Shown: one piece after another, positions 24,727-34,600 of the stretch
How positions within the stretch are numbered: position 1 is the first letter of the stretch
Layout: the number at the start of each line of letters is the position of its first letter
From: Cybelea sp963824595
Lineage (GTDB): Bacteria; Vulcanimicrobiota; Vulcanimicrobiia; Vulcanimicrobiales; Vulcanimicrobiaceae
Direction: 5' to 3'
DNA length: 64,000 nt
NCBI GenBank assembly: GCA_963824595.1
Contig: CAWGPY010000004.1
Location: forward strand, 124,001-188,000
The notes under the pieces: generated by a model
What the model was told of the DNA's origin: nothing
The model's input: only the letters and a program-made list of their open reading frames with translations
Database searches by the model: none
Translations under genes and position numbers: made by a program

Positions 24727-25116
24727 ATGAAAGCTCTTTTTACGATTCTTACCGCCGCGGCCGGCGCGCTCTGCGCGGCCGCGGTCGCAAGCGCGCAAGG
24801 AGCTCCGCCTCCACCCGCGCCGTATAACGACGCCTACTGCGGAAGCTGGCAGGGAGACACGTGGAATCCGAACGGGAACTGCCCGAGCATCGCATATAAG
24901 CACGAGGTCGTCACGGGGACGATCGTCTCGGTCAAGGGACATCTCGTGACGGTGCAGCAGGCCAACAAGCAATCGGTGATCGACGACACGGCCGCGTTGA
25001 GCAATCAGAGCTCGGGCCGCGTCGCCGTGGGACGACAGATCGTCGCCCACGGCTACTGGCAAGGCGAGAACTTCTACGCGACCGCGATCACCAGCGGTCA
25101 GCCGCCTCCCCCGTAG
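24727..25116 (+). CDS. Small secreted protein, DUF5666-like
   Basis: A 129-residue exported protein with a signal peptide ending ASAQG near residue 24. The mature part carries VTGTIVSVKGHLVTVQQ followed by GRQIVAHGYWQGENFYATAI, the pattern of small OB-like DUF5666 domains. Its ends are Pro-rich. The ATG follows CAGGAACCTT. The longer frame beginning 48 bases upstream overlaps the MFS gene and lacks a signal peptide. Function unknown. Confidence 0.75.
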   Translation: MKALFTILTAAAGALCAAAVASAQGAPPPPAPYNDAYCGSWQGDTWNPNGNCPSIAYKHEVVTGTIVSVKGHLVTVQQANKQSVIDDTAALSNQSSGRVAVGRQIVAHGYWQGENFYATAITSGQPPPP

Positions 25117-25144
25117 GACGGCCGACGCATAGCGGGCGCCGCGG

Positions 25145-26722
25145 CTAGCGGCGCCTCTTGCTCTTTCCTTTGCTCCCCGAGACGGTCACGTTGACCGGAT
25201 TCGACGCGATTCCGTTCGCGACGACGACCAGCTTGCTTGCGCCCGATTTGATCGCGGCGGGGACGTCAAAGTTCGTCGAGACCGTCGTGTTGCCGGTCGC
25301 GACGCCCATCGTACTGTGGTCGTGGGTACGCGCGTAGTAGACGGCGCCGTTTGCGTTGTTCGTGATTCGCACGAGCGGGTAGTTCGTCGCGTTCTGATAT
25401 TCGTCGCCGAACGACATCGCCTGCGAGAGGCCGTTGAACTGCGTGCCGGAGATTGAGTACGTCTGGCCCGCCGCGATGCTGCTCGGCGCGTTCGAGATCG
25501 TCGGCGCCCAGCTCGACTTCGGCGAGCCGGTCGGCGTGTAGAGCACGACGTTGCTGTATCCCAGGTACATGATCTGCCCCGTGGGCAGGAGCAGCGGCGG
25601 GCCCGCCGCGGAGCCGACTCGCGTGAGGGTCGAACCGTTGAAGTCGTAGAGCGCGCCGCTCACGCCGATGACGATGACGTCGCCGCTCGGCGCGAGCGTC
25701 GCCCACGAGTCGCCGGCGTTATCGCCGCCGGGAAAGTCCGGACCGGCCTCCCACGTGCCCGCTTTGCTGCCGCTGTAGTGGTAGACCGCGGTGTGGCCGG
25801 TGCCGTAACCGCTGGGGCCCGATCCCGATCCGGCATAGAAGACGGAGCCGTCGGGCCGGAGGATCGAGGGGCCGATCTCGCCCGGTGGCAGATAGCAGTC
25901 CTTCGGCTTGGGTCCGTACTGCAGGCACTGATGGAACGGGGACGGCGAACGCAGATTGACGATCGTCGATCCGGCGCTCTTCCACTTGTGCGTGGTCGGG
26001 TTGTAGATCTCGGAGTTCGGCGCGTTCTTCACGTCGGCGGTGAGAATCGTGCCGTCGGGAAGCAGCGTCCAGCCCTCCTCCGAGTTGAAGTCGGACTTGC
26101 CGGTGTTCGGCACGGTCGTCCACTTCAGCGTCTTTGGATCGAGCGTCGCATCCCACTTGTGCAGCTTGTCGCCCAGCAGGAGCAGTCCGTTGGGGAGCAC
26201 GGTCGACGGCGAGTCGCCGATCCACTTCCACTTGTGCGGATGTCCGAGCTTCGTCCAGGTCTGCTTGACGGGGTCGTACACCGCGCCCAAATTCACGAGC
26301 TGCAGATCGTAGTTGCCGGGGTTGTTATACTCGCCGCCGGTGATGACGAGGCGGCCGTCGGCGAGAAGGTCGGAGGCCATCGCGTCGGGCGCATATCCCG
26401 CCTGCAGCGAGCCGACTTGGGTCCAGGTTCCGTTGGCGTAACTACCCGTGCTGTCGGGCTTGTAGTCGTACCAGGTGTTGCCGGAGTAGCTCTGCGCGAG
26501 CACCGTTCCGTCGGTCATGAGGAAAGCCATGTCCATTCCGACCGGCGGCTGGCTCGCGAGGCGTTGGAAACGTCCGCCGTGGCCTCCCGCGCCGAACAGC
26601 GAGCTGACCTGTTGCGGGCCGACGCCGGGCAGAACCGAATGGCCGCCCGAGCATGCGGCGAGCGCGGTCGCCGCCGCCGCCGCAAGAGTGAGAAGTCCCG
26701 GGTTGATGCGCAAGCGAAACAC
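25145..26722 (-). CDS. Kelch-propeller lipoprotein with galactose-oxidase-like E-set domain
   Basis: A 525-residue lipoprotein (lipobox ALAAC, residue ~24). Repeated kelch blades are visible (LADGRLVITGGEYN, YDPVKQTWTKLG, LPDGTILTADV, YNPTTHKWKSAG, LPTGQIMYLGY). The last ~110 residues form an Ig-like E-set domain with YYARTHDHSTMGVATG, as in galactose oxidase-like proteins. I cannot identify the Tyr-Cys cofactor pair with certainty, so catalysis is unproven. The GTG start follows TTTGGAGG; the longer frame adds 74 Arg-rich residues of intergenic origin. It ends in a basic tail, GKSKRRR. Confidence 0.82.
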   Translation of the reverse strand: MFRLRINPGLLTLAAAAATALAACSGGHSVLPGVGPQQVSSLFGAGGHGGRFQRLASQPPVGMDMAFLMTDGTVLAQSYSGNTWYDYKPDSTGSYANGTWTQVGSLQAGYAPDAMASDLLADGRLVITGGEYNNPGNYDLQLVNLGAVYDPVKQTWTKLGHPHKWKWIGDSPSTVLPNGLLLLGDKLHKWDATLDPKTLKWTTVPNTGKSDFNSEEGWTLLPDGTILTADVKNAPNSEIYNPTTHKWKSAGSTIVNLRSPSPFHQCLQYGPKPKDCYLPPGEIGPSILRPDGSVFYAGSGSGPSGYGTGHTAVYHYSGSKAGTWEAGPDFPGGDNAGDSWATLAPSGDVIVIGVSGALYDFNGSTLTRVGSAAGPPLLLPTGQIMYLGYSNVVLYTPTGSPKSSWAPTISNAPSSIAAGQTYSISGTQFNGLSQAMSFGDEYQNATNYPLVRITNNANGAVYYARTHDHSTMGVATGNTTVSTNFDVPAAIKSGASKLVVVANGIASNPVNVTVSGSKGKSKRRR

Positions 26723-26895
26723 GCGAACCTCCAAATAGCAAGAAAAGTGCGGGGGAACCATCGCCTGGTTTGAGGTCTCGCAGGCCTTTTCCCGCTCCCG
26801 AAAACGGCGACCGCGACGCGCTCGACGAGCGACATGCTCCGACGGGAACCGGTGCGCCCGCTCGCTAAGCTTGTAACACCAGAGGAGGGTCAGCC

Positions 26896-27972
26896 ATGAT
26901 CGTGCCGTCGTCCCGTTTGCTCGCCGCCGCGTTGGCCGCCGCACTCGCCGTTTCGCTGACGCCCCCCGCGGTCGCGCAGCAGGTGACCGTGAGCGTCAAC
27001 GGACACCCGCTCGCCCTCGATCCGGGTCCGATCGAGCGCGCGGGGCGCGTGTTCGTGCCGCTGCGCGGCATCTTCGAGCGGCTCGGAGCGACGGTGGTGT
27101 ATTCGAGCGGCACGATCAATGCGACCAAGGGGAGCACGACGGTCTCGCTGCAGATCGGCTCGACGCAGGCGACGGTGGGCGGGCAGTCCCAGACGATCGA
27201 CGTCGCGCCCTTCATCGTAGGCGCTACGACGTACGTTCCGCTTCGTTTCGTCGCGCAATCGTTGGGCGCGCAGGTGGGCTACGACTCTTCGACTCGAGCG
27301 GTCGCGATCAACGTCGCGCAGGCGCCGCCTCCGCAGCCGTATCCTCCGCAGCCGCCGCCCTATCCGCCGCCGGCGCCGAGGCCGCCGCCCGAGGTTCGGC
27401 TGCGCGCGCAGCAGCCGGCGCCCGGCGCCGTCACGCGCAACCGCTTCGCGGTCATCGGCGCCCAGTTCACGCGCAACGTCGCGGCGGGCAGCGTGCGCGT
27501 CTGGCTCGACGGCGCGAACGTGACCTATCGCAGCGGCGTTTCGTCGACCGGCTTCTCCTACAAGCCGCCGGCGCCGCTCGACTTCGGGTCGCATACGCTG
27601 CGCGTCGCCGGCCGCGGTGCCGACGGGGCGCAGTTCGATCGCGCGTGGTCGTTCACGGTGGCGCGTGAGAATCCGCCGGCGATCACCCTCACGATCAGCG
27701 AGCCGCCTCCGGACTCTCCCGTCGGGCGGTCGTTCGTCGTTGCCGGCAGCACGCTTCCTAACGCAACCATCCGCGTCACCGCGGGTCCCTCGCCGTCCTC
27801 GACCGGCCAGTTCAGCGGCACGACGACCGCCGGCCCCAAGGGCAACTTTAAGATCCGCGTCTCGCTGACGACCATGATGGGCCAGCAGGCCGTGACCGTT
27901 CGGGTGACCGCCACGGACCCGGACACCTCGCGGAGCACCGAGACGGTCTTGCGGCTGCGCCTGAGCGTGTAG
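26896..27972 (+). CDS. Stalk-domain (copper amine oxidase N-like) secreted protein
   Basis: A 358-residue exported protein with a signal peptide ending AVAQ near residue 28. Residues 30-140 form the copper-amine-oxidase N-terminal 'stalk' domain (VFVPLRGIFERLGATV, TTYVPLRFVAQSLGAQVGYD), commonly found in wall- or envelope-associated proteins. A Pro-rich linker (about 143-165) leads to two Ig-like segments with AGSVRVWLDG and NPPAITLTISEPPPDS. The ATG follows GAGGAGGG. No catalytic domain is present; an adhesive or structural role is likely. Confidence 0.82.
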   Translation: MIVPSSRLLAAALAAALAVSLTPPAVAQQVTVSVNGHPLALDPGPIERAGRVFVPLRGIFERLGATVVYSSGTINATKGSTTVSLQIGSTQATVGGQSQTIDVAPFIVGATTYVPLRFVAQSLGAQVGYDSSTRAVAINVAQAPPPQPYPPQPPPYPPPAPRPPPEVRLRAQQPAPGAVTRNRFAVIGAQFTRNVAAGSVRVWLDGANVTYRSGVSSTGFSYKPPAPLDFGSHTLRVAGRGADGAQFDRAWSFTVARENPPAITLTISEPPPDSPVGRSFVVAGSTLPNATIRVTAGPSPSSTGQFSGTTTAGPKGNFKIRVSLTTMMGQQAVTVRVTATDPDTSRSTETVLRLRLSV

Positions 27973-27998
27973 CGACCTGAACGCGTAGAGAAAGGAAG

Positions 27999-28014
27999 CC
28001 GGGGCGGCGCCCGG
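27999..28014. terminator. Possible terminator hairpin
   Basis: CCGGG and CCCGG form a short GC-rich stem around GCGGCG, followed on the + strand by a T-rich stretch (TTCATACTTTCTTTAC). It lies between the stalk-domain gene and the cupredoxin gene. Weak but plausible. Confidence 0.35.
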
Positions 28015-28078
28015 GTTCATACTTTCTTTACTCCGGAAGCCTAGAGTCCGACGAAGGTGACGTACTTTCGGAGGACCC

Positions 28079-28729
28079 ATGGTTAGGAAGATAATTGCGA
28101 TCGGCGTGGCGCTCGCCGGTCTCGCGATCGGCGCGTGCGGAGGCCGCTTCGGCAACGGTGGCGCCGGCGCCGCGAGCAACGCCGTCATGCTGCCCCCCGT
28201 TGACTCGGATCTGCTCGTCTACGCGACGATGCCGAAGGGCACGATCGGTGAGGAGTTGCCCGGCGAGGGTCTCGGCCAAGTCCACGACAGCCACTGGAAA
28301 GCGACGGTCGGCGGATTCACGCAGAAAACCTACTCGCAAGTACTCGGCTTCCCGCCCGGCACGAAGCTCACGATCAAGAATCTGTCCAAGAGCGTCACGC
28401 ACACGCTCGACGTGATCAAAGTCGTCTTCGGTCCGCCGGCCTATTTCCCGAAGGATCCGAAGCTCTCGGTCCCGCCGCGTGGGCACGGCCGGCTCGAGGC
28501 CGGCTATGCGAGCGGTCCGATCAAGCCCGGGAAATCGGTGACCGTCACGCTTGCGAAGGAGGGAAAGTTCCTGGTGGGTTGCGCGTATCACTACGGCGAC
28601 GGCATGCGCACGGTGATCGTCGTTGAGAAGGGTGCCACGCCCGGACCGCAGGCGACCGCGCCGCGCGGCCGCCCGACGTCGACGCCGACGCCGCACTCGC
28701 GCTCGAGCTACGCGCCCGACGGGACGTAA
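28079..28729 (+). CDS. Cupredoxin-like lipoprotein
   Basis: A 216-residue exported protein with a lipobox-like AIGAC at residue 20. The core is a cupredoxin: His108 in SVTHTLDV and the C-terminal loop LVGCAYHYGDGM with Cys168, His171 and Met176, a complete type-1 copper ligand set. Blue-copper proteins of this kind shuttle electrons in the periplasm. The C-terminal ~35 residues are Pro/Thr/Ser-rich and probably disordered. The ATG has GGAGGAC upstream. Confidence 0.85.
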   Translation: MVRKIIAIGVALAGLAIGACGGRFGNGGAGAASNAVMLPPVDSDLLVYATMPKGTIGEELPGEGLGQVHDSHWKATVGGFTQKTYSQVLGFPPGTKLTIKNLSKSVTHTLDVIKVVFGPPAYFPKDPKLSVPPRGHGRLEAGYASGPIKPGKSVTVTLAKEGKFLVGCAYHYGDGMRTVIVVEKGATPGPQATAPRGRPTSTPTPHSRSSYAPDGT

Positions 28730-28794
28730 GCCCCCTGCGCCTTCAGGTGAACGGCAGGCGCACGCAGAAGTAACGCGCACGGGAGGGAACTGTC

Positions 28795-30039
28795 GTGCGC
28801 GTTATTACACTCCTCGTGTGCGTTTTGGCCGTCGCGGGATGCACTCGCAGCGCCATCGGCCCCGCGATCCCCGCCGGCCCGCAGAATGCGGCCGCGAGTT
28901 CGTCCGCGGACGCGTCGCCTGCGGCAGCGGGCTATGCCGAGTTGTACAGCTTCAAAGGCCGCGCCGGCGGCGGACAACCCGATGGATCGCTGCTGGGCTA
29001 CAAGGGCGCGCTGTACGGCACGACGTCGTCGTACGGAAAGGGTTACGGGACCGTCTTCGCCCTCGAAGCGTTCGGAAAAGTGCGGGTGCTGCACCAGTTC
29101 GGAGGCTACCCCGACGGCGCGTACCCGCAAGCGAATCTGATCGCGCTGCAAAACGTGCTCTACGGCACCACGTCGGCGGGAGGGACGCACGGTGCGGGGA
29201 CGGTGTTTGCGATCACCCGGGGGGGCGACGAACGCGTCGTGCACGACTTCGGCAAAGGCAACGACGGAGCGCAGCCGGAGGGCGGGCTGTTGGCGTACCA
29301 CGGCGTGCTCTACGGCACCACGCAAAACGGCGGAACGCACAACCGCGGCATCGTCTTCGCGCTGACGCCGTCGGGCCAAGAACAGATTCTCCACGACTTC
29401 GCGGGCGCTCCGCGCGACGGCGGCCATCCTACCGGCGCCCTCATTGCGGTCAGCGGCAACTTTTACGGTACGACGCGCGCGGGGGGTAAGAGCGCGTCGG
29501 GCGGCTCCGTCTTCAAGATCGACCCGTTCGGCAGCGAGCGCGTCGTGCACAGCTTCGGCGTCGCGTTCCACGACGGCAAGAATCCGGCCGGCACGCTGCT
29601 CTACACGAACCGCGCGCTGTTCGGCACCACGCTGCACGGCGGCGCGTACTTCAAGGGCGGGACGATCTTCGAAATGGCGCCCGGCGGCGGATCGTATCTC
29701 GTGCTGCACAGCTTCGGCAAGGGCGAGGACGGCGCGAATCCGACGGCCGGACTGATCGACGTCAAAGGCGAGCTCTACGGAACCACGCTCGGCGGCGGCA
29801 ACAGGGCGGGCCGATCGCAGTATTGCGTCTCGCCGCGGCCCAACGGCGGCTATGCTTGCGGCTCGATCTTCAAAGTGAACGCGTTCGGACAAGAGCACGT
29901 CGTCTATCGCTTCAACGGCGATCCCGACGGTGCGAACCCGCAGGGCGGCCTCGTGAACTTCGACGGCGCGCTCTACGGAACGACGTCGTGGGGCGGAAGC
30001 TCGACCTACTACGGCACGATCTTCCGAATTCTCCACTAA
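28795..30039 (+). CDS. GloVer tandem-repeat lipoprotein
   Basis: A 414-residue lipoprotein (VAGC at residue ~17) made of about eight ~45-residue repeats. Each repeat contains LYGTT(S/Q/L).GG followed by GTVF.(I/L)...G.E.V(L/V)H.F, the defining pattern of the GloVer repeats in choice-of-anchor proteins. The repeats should form a beta-propeller or similar solenoid exposed outside the cell. The GTG start follows GGGAGGG. Such proteins have no known activity; ligand binding or adhesion is likely. Confidence 0.85.
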   Translation: MRVITLLVCVLAVAGCTRSAIGPAIPAGPQNAAASSSADASPAAAGYAELYSFKGRAGGGQPDGSLLGYKGALYGTTSSYGKGYGTVFALEAFGKVRVLHQFGGYPDGAYPQANLIALQNVLYGTTSAGGTHGAGTVFAITRGGDERVVHDFGKGNDGAQPEGGLLAYHGVLYGTTQNGGTHNRGIVFALTPSGQEQILHDFAGAPRDGGHPTGALIAVSGNFYGTTRAGGKSASGGSVFKIDPFGSERVVHSFGVAFHDGKNPAGTLLYTNRALFGTTLHGGAYFKGGTIFEMAPGGGSYLVLHSFGKGEDGANPTAGLIDVKGELYGTTLGGGNRAGRSQYCVSPRPNGGYACGSIFKVNAFGQEHVVYRFNGDPDGANPQGGLVNFDGALYGTTSWGGSSTYYGTIFRILH

Positions 30040-30078
30040 CGCGAGCCGAATAACTCGCCGATCGCGCTGGCGCACGCA

Positions 30079-30196
30079 CCGAATTTCAAATTCCTTTTGC
30101 CGGAGCGAAGCGTAGTCCTGAGCGGAGGCGCGCCGCGCCGAATTTCAAATTCTTTTTGGCGGAGCGGAGCGTAGTCCTGAGCGGAGGCGCGCAGCG
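30079..30196. repeat. Two tandem copies of a 59-bp intergenic repeat
   Basis: Unit 1 (30079-30137) and unit 2 (30138-30196) both begin CCGAATTTCAAATTC and share GTAGTCCTGAGCGGAGGCGC, with only a handful of mismatches. The GCGTAGTCCTGAGCG core resembles dispersed intergenic repeats seen in several bacterial genomes. They sit in the 214-bp gap between the GloVer gene and the LuxR-type regulator. Confidence 0.8.
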
Positions 30197-30228
30197 CCGG
30201 AGTCGAAGGGGGATAATCCGGGCTTAAG

Positions 30229-30252
30229 AATCGCTTGCTAGCATAAGCGATT
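30229..30252. promoter_or_regulatory. Palindrome next to the regulator start codon
   Basis: AATCGCTT (30229-30236) and AAGCGATT (30245-30252) are perfect inverted repeats separated by GCTAGCAT, ending one base before the ATG of the LuxR-type gene. A GATAAT hexamer at 30212-30217 could be a -10 element. The dyad could be an operator for autoregulation or a hairpin that masks the start, since no clear ribosome binding site is present. Confidence 0.45.
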
Positions 30253-30253
30253 G

Positions 30254-31516
30254 ATGATTTCCGCGCGCGAGCAGCTCGAAGAGCTCGTCGTGCAATGCAG
30301 GCTCGACGAAGCCGCGACTTCCGGCGCGTACGCGCTCGCGGGCGACGACCGCGGTCTCGCGCGCATCCTCGCGCCGGATTTGCTCGCGTGCCGCAGCGCC
30401 GCGGCGGTGGCGACGTATCGAGCCGCGCTCGGGTACGAGCCTGCCGTCGAGGACGATCTCTGCGCCGCGGCCGTGCTCGCGTGGTCCGGCGACGCGCGCG
30501 GCACCTACGCGCTGCTGCGTTCCGGTCGCGACCGCGCGCTCGCGGAGCGGCGTTTTCATTACGCCGCCGGCGCTTGCGAACGGCTCGCCCACCACGCGCT
30601 GCTCTTCGGCGACGTAAAGGACGCGCGCGCGGCGATCGACGAAGCCGTCGCGCTGGCGCGGCCGCACCGCTTGCCGCGCTGGCATCTGCGCTGCGTGGCC
30701 GTCGCCGCGCGCCTCGCCTTGGACGCGGGCGATCTCGAACGCGCCGGCGAGTTCGTCGAGAGCGGCCGGGACCTAGCGCGCTCGGCCGAAGAGCGCGCGC
30801 TCTTCGCGCCCAGCGGGGCGCAACTGGCCGTCGAGCTGGGCGACGACTCGGCGCTGCGGACGTGGACGTCGCCCGAGATCCTCGACGTCGCGCTGCGCTC
30901 GCAGGACCCGCAATCCGCGATTGCGGCGACGGTGGCCGCGTTGATCGGCGTCCGCGCCGGCACGCCCGACGCGTCGGTGGCTCCGGCGTTGCGCCGCGCG
31001 CTCTTGCTCGCCGGCGGCGCGGCGAACGCGACCGATCTGTACGCGCTGGCCGCGCGTTACGGCGACCTCGAAGAGGCGCGCCTGAGCTGCGACGCGCTCG
31101 GCGCCGTCCTGGCGCCGGACCGCCCGTACGTCAAGGCGCATCGCCTCCTCGCCCGAGCCCATCTGCTGTTGCGTTCCGGCGAGCGCACCGGATGGATCGA
31201 CAGCGCGGGAGACGCCGCTCGCGCTTTCAACGCCATGGGGCTGCGCCGTTGGACGAACGACGCGATGCTGCTCCTCGTCGCGCAGGAGCCGGCCGCACCG
31301 CGACGTCAGCGCGGCCGCCACGGCGGCCCGGTTCTCACCGGCCGCGAGCAGCAGGTCGCGAACCTGATACGCCGCGGCGCCCGCAACCGCGAGGTGGCGG
31401 TCGCGCTGCAGATCAGCGAGCACACCGTCGAACGTCACGTCAGCTCGATCCTCGGACGTCTGGGTTTGCGCTCGCGCTGGCAGATCGCCGATCCCCGGAA
31501 AGAAGGCGAATCTTAA
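30254..31516 (+). CDS. LuxR-family transcriptional regulator with helical sensor region
   Basis: A 420-residue protein. The C-terminal ~60 residues are a LuxR/GerE helix-turn-helix: LTGREQQVANLIRRGARNRE, then SEHTVERHVSSILGRLG. The first ~340 residues are Ala/Arg/Leu-rich paired helices resembling a TPR-like sensor and lack Walker motifs, so it is not a full MalT/LAL ATPase. I prefer the ATG at 30254 over the adjoining TTG. It stands directly upstream of the TonB receptor operon and may control it. Confidence 0.85.
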   Translation: MISAREQLEELVVQCRLDEAATSGAYALAGDDRGLARILAPDLLACRSAAAVATYRAALGYEPAVEDDLCAAAVLAWSGDARGTYALLRSGRDRALAERRFHYAAGACERLAHHALLFGDVKDARAAIDEAVALARPHRLPRWHLRCVAVAARLALDAGDLERAGEFVESGRDLARSAEERALFAPSGAQLAVELGDDSALRTWTSPEILDVALRSQDPQSAIAATVAALIGVRAGTPDASVAPALRRALLLAGGAANATDLYALAARYGDLEEARLSCDALGAVLAPDRPYVKAHRLLARAHLLLRSGERTGWIDSAGDAARAFNAMGLRRWTNDAMLLLVAQEPAAPRRQRGRHGGPVLTGREQQVANLIRRGARNREVAVALQISEHTVERHVSSILGRLGLRSRWQIADPRKEGES

Positions 31517-31522
31517 AATCCG

Positions 31523-31549
31523 TTGCAGCACATTATGGGCGCATAAAAT
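31523..31549 (+). promoter_or_regulatory. Possible promoter for TonB receptor operon
   Basis: The 160-bp gap upstream of the TonB receptor contains an AT-rich stretch unusual for this window. TTGCAG (31523-31528) and TAAAAT (31544-31549) resemble -35 and -10 boxes but with 15-bp spacing, shorter than the usual 17. A low-confidence reading of sequence alone. Confidence 0.25.
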
Positions 31550-31676
31550 TCCATTGCGTAAACCTTAACGACGGACGCGAATCCGGGATGCAGCGCTCGC
31601 ACGCCATATCCTAGCATCGAGCTGGAAGAAGTCGGCGCGTCCGCCGCCTCTTTGAGTTGCTGCTGGGGGTCAAAGT

Positions 31677-34600
31677 TTGATCAAGGGCCTAGTCCGGTTA
31701 GGGAAGCGCGTCGCATTCCTCGGCGTTTTCTATTGGGCGATCGCTCCTGCCGCGCCGGCGCTGGCCGAGACGGCCGGCATCGTGTCGGGAACCGTCACGG
31801 ACGACCGGACGCACGCGGCCGTTGCGGGGGTGACGGTAGTCGCGAAGTCGCCCAGCGCGACCTATCGCACGACCACCGACGCCAAGGGCGCGTACCGGTT
31901 CTTGAGCATGCTGCCCGACAACTACGCGATCTCGTTCACGTCGAGCGCCTACCAGCCGTACTCCGTGATCGTGGTGGTGCTCAACGGATCGCAGCAGACG
32001 GTCAACGCGGTGCTCTCCAAGTCGCTGAAGACCATCGCCTCGATTCACTCGCGATCCTCGGGCAGCGCGTTCCAGCGGGGCATGACCATCGACACCTACA
32101 CGGTGACCGGCGCGCAGATCCTCACGGTTACCGGCAAGGCCTTCAACGCCAACGAGAACGACCTGCTGCGAAGCATTCCCAGCGTGACGATCGACAAGAC
32201 CGGCACGGTCTCGATCCGGGGCGGGTTTGCGTTCGAGGCGGCGTACGAGTTCGAGGGCATCGACTACACCACGCCGTCGGCCAACCTGCAGAACACGCTG
32301 CAGAACGTCGCCAACTTCAACTTGCTCAACGGCGTGGGCAGCGTGCAGCTGATTCCCGGCGCGGGCGACGCAACCCACGGCGACACCGGCACGGGCCTGG
32401 TGCTGTTCACCGCCAAAAACGGGACGTTTCCCACCTACCTGCACGCCGACGTCGAGGCGCAGATGTTCCCCTACCTGCATCAGCTGGGGCTGGAGTGGGG
32501 CTGGGCGACGCCCAACCAGAAGCTTTCCAACTACGCCGGGTTCGTCGGCATCCGCCAGGCGTTCCAATACGGCATTCCCGGCACCGCGGCCAACACGCTG
32601 GGCACGCTAGGCACCAACGCCGCGACGCTCGGCAGCACGATCGACCCCAACCTGGTCTACTACTCGCCGCAGTTCCTGTCGTCCAACGACTTCCTCGACA
32701 ACCTGATCTGGCGCTTCGGCAAGAACAACTCGCAGAAGCTGCAGTTCTTTATTCAAAGCCAGACGATCAAACAGACGCTGGATTACGGCGGCTTTCAGTT
32801 CCTGCCGTACATCTCGGGCGGTACGACGGCCGGCAGGTGCGCGCCCTATCCGGTGATCGGTCCCAACGGTCCGGTGAACTCGCCGCAGCAGCAGTACTCG
32901 TGCGACTCGCTGCTGCCGCTCTTCCCGGGTCAGCCCAACACCTACGCCTTCGTCTCGCAGGCCGACTCGCGCAGCAGTCCGTTCCTGGCCTACAAGCTGG
33001 AGTACGCGACGACCTTAGGCGCGTCGTCGCTGCTCACGGCGCGGTTCTGGCGCACGTTCGTGGGCCAGTCGCAAGACATGCCGGCACAGGGCATCTTCGC
33101 CGAGCCCTACGGCGGCACGCGCACCGCCGGCCAGCTCGACGGCACGACGCAGATCGGTTCGAAAAATCTGCTCAAGTACGGCTCGATCTACGACTGGGTG
33201 GTGCCGTACGGCAATCGCTACGACTTCACGTCGTACACGGCGTTTACCACGCCGGCGTTCGTCGTGACCTACGCGATCACGCACCCGAACCAGCCGCTGC
33301 CGCTGCCCTACACCTACACGGGGCTCTTGCCCAACAACAACCCGGCGGCGCAGGCCGGGCTCGAGCAAGACTTTTTCTCGCCGGGCTTTTGCGCGCAGCT
33401 GCGCGTCCACACGGGCTGCGGGTATTTGAGCTCCTACTTCCCCGGCGGCGTTCGCTACCCGTTCGAGGAAGACGTCGCGACCGTCGCGCAGCAGCAGTAC
33501 GGCCTCTACCTGCAAGACACGCTGGAGATGTCGGACCGCTGGAAGGCCGAGGCCGGCGTGCGGCTCGACGGCTACAACTTTCAGATTCCGACCCAGTCCG
33601 GCGCGCCGGCGTCCATTCCGGCCGCGGAACACCAGCGGCTGTACGAGCCGCACTTCGACGCGTCCTTCGCGCCCGATCCGCGCGACACGCTTCGGCTGGG
33701 CTTCGGCCACACGCTCTCGATGCCGCTGCCCAGCCTGCTGGGCGCCGACGTGAGCCGCGCACCCTACGCGCCGTTTGCCGGCATTCCGTCCTACGACAAC
33801 TCGACCGGCAAGGCGGCGCAGTACTGCGGGCCGCTGGCCAACCGGTTGTGCGCCAGCTACGCCGATCAGCTCTACTGGCTGACGCGCGATTACCGCTTCG
33901 GCAGCTCCACGCTCGAGGCGCCGCTGGTCGGCGCGACGTTCACCAACATTGACGTGTCGTGGGCGCACGAGTTTCGCGACGGCGACGCGATGAAGATCAC
34001 GCCGTTCTACCGGCGCGGCTACAACGTGATCGAGCAGACCGCGCAGATCCTGGGATTCAACTACCAAACCGGCTCGCCGGTCTACGGCGACGTTCAGTAC
34101 TCCAACCAGGGCATTCAAAAAGCGACCGGCGTCGAGGCGCTCTACACCAAGGAGCTGCCGCTGGGGGTCTCGATGCAGATCGGCGCGACCTACATCAGCC
34201 AGTTCGGCAACGAGCCGCCCGGCGCGTTTTTGCAACCGGCGGCGCTCGCGCTGGGCGTGGTCTATCGCTCGCCCGATCTCTCGCCGTTTCAGCTCAACGC
34301 CGCGTTCAACTGGAAAAACAACAAGGGCTGGCGCATCAACCCGGTGATCTACGCCAACTCCGGCTATCCCTACGGCGGCGGGTACTACACGGCGGTCTAC
34401 TGCAACGGCATTCCGGTCATCGTTCCCAGCACCAGCCTCTCGCTGATCTACTCGCAGACCCCGGGCTACATCGACCCGATGGATCCGGGCACGTGCACCA
34501 AGCCCAACATCGCCGCGACGCGCGGCGTGCGCGAGCCGGGACTGGCCGGCGGGCTGCTCACGACGCCGCGGGTAGACGCCAACGTCACGATCGAGTATAA

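Noticed and set aside
27330..27400. Pro-rich CCG/CCT repeats in the stalk-domain gene as a possible DNA repeat
   Set aside because: They encode a Pro-rich linker within an intact reading frame and do not form a regular DNA repeat.
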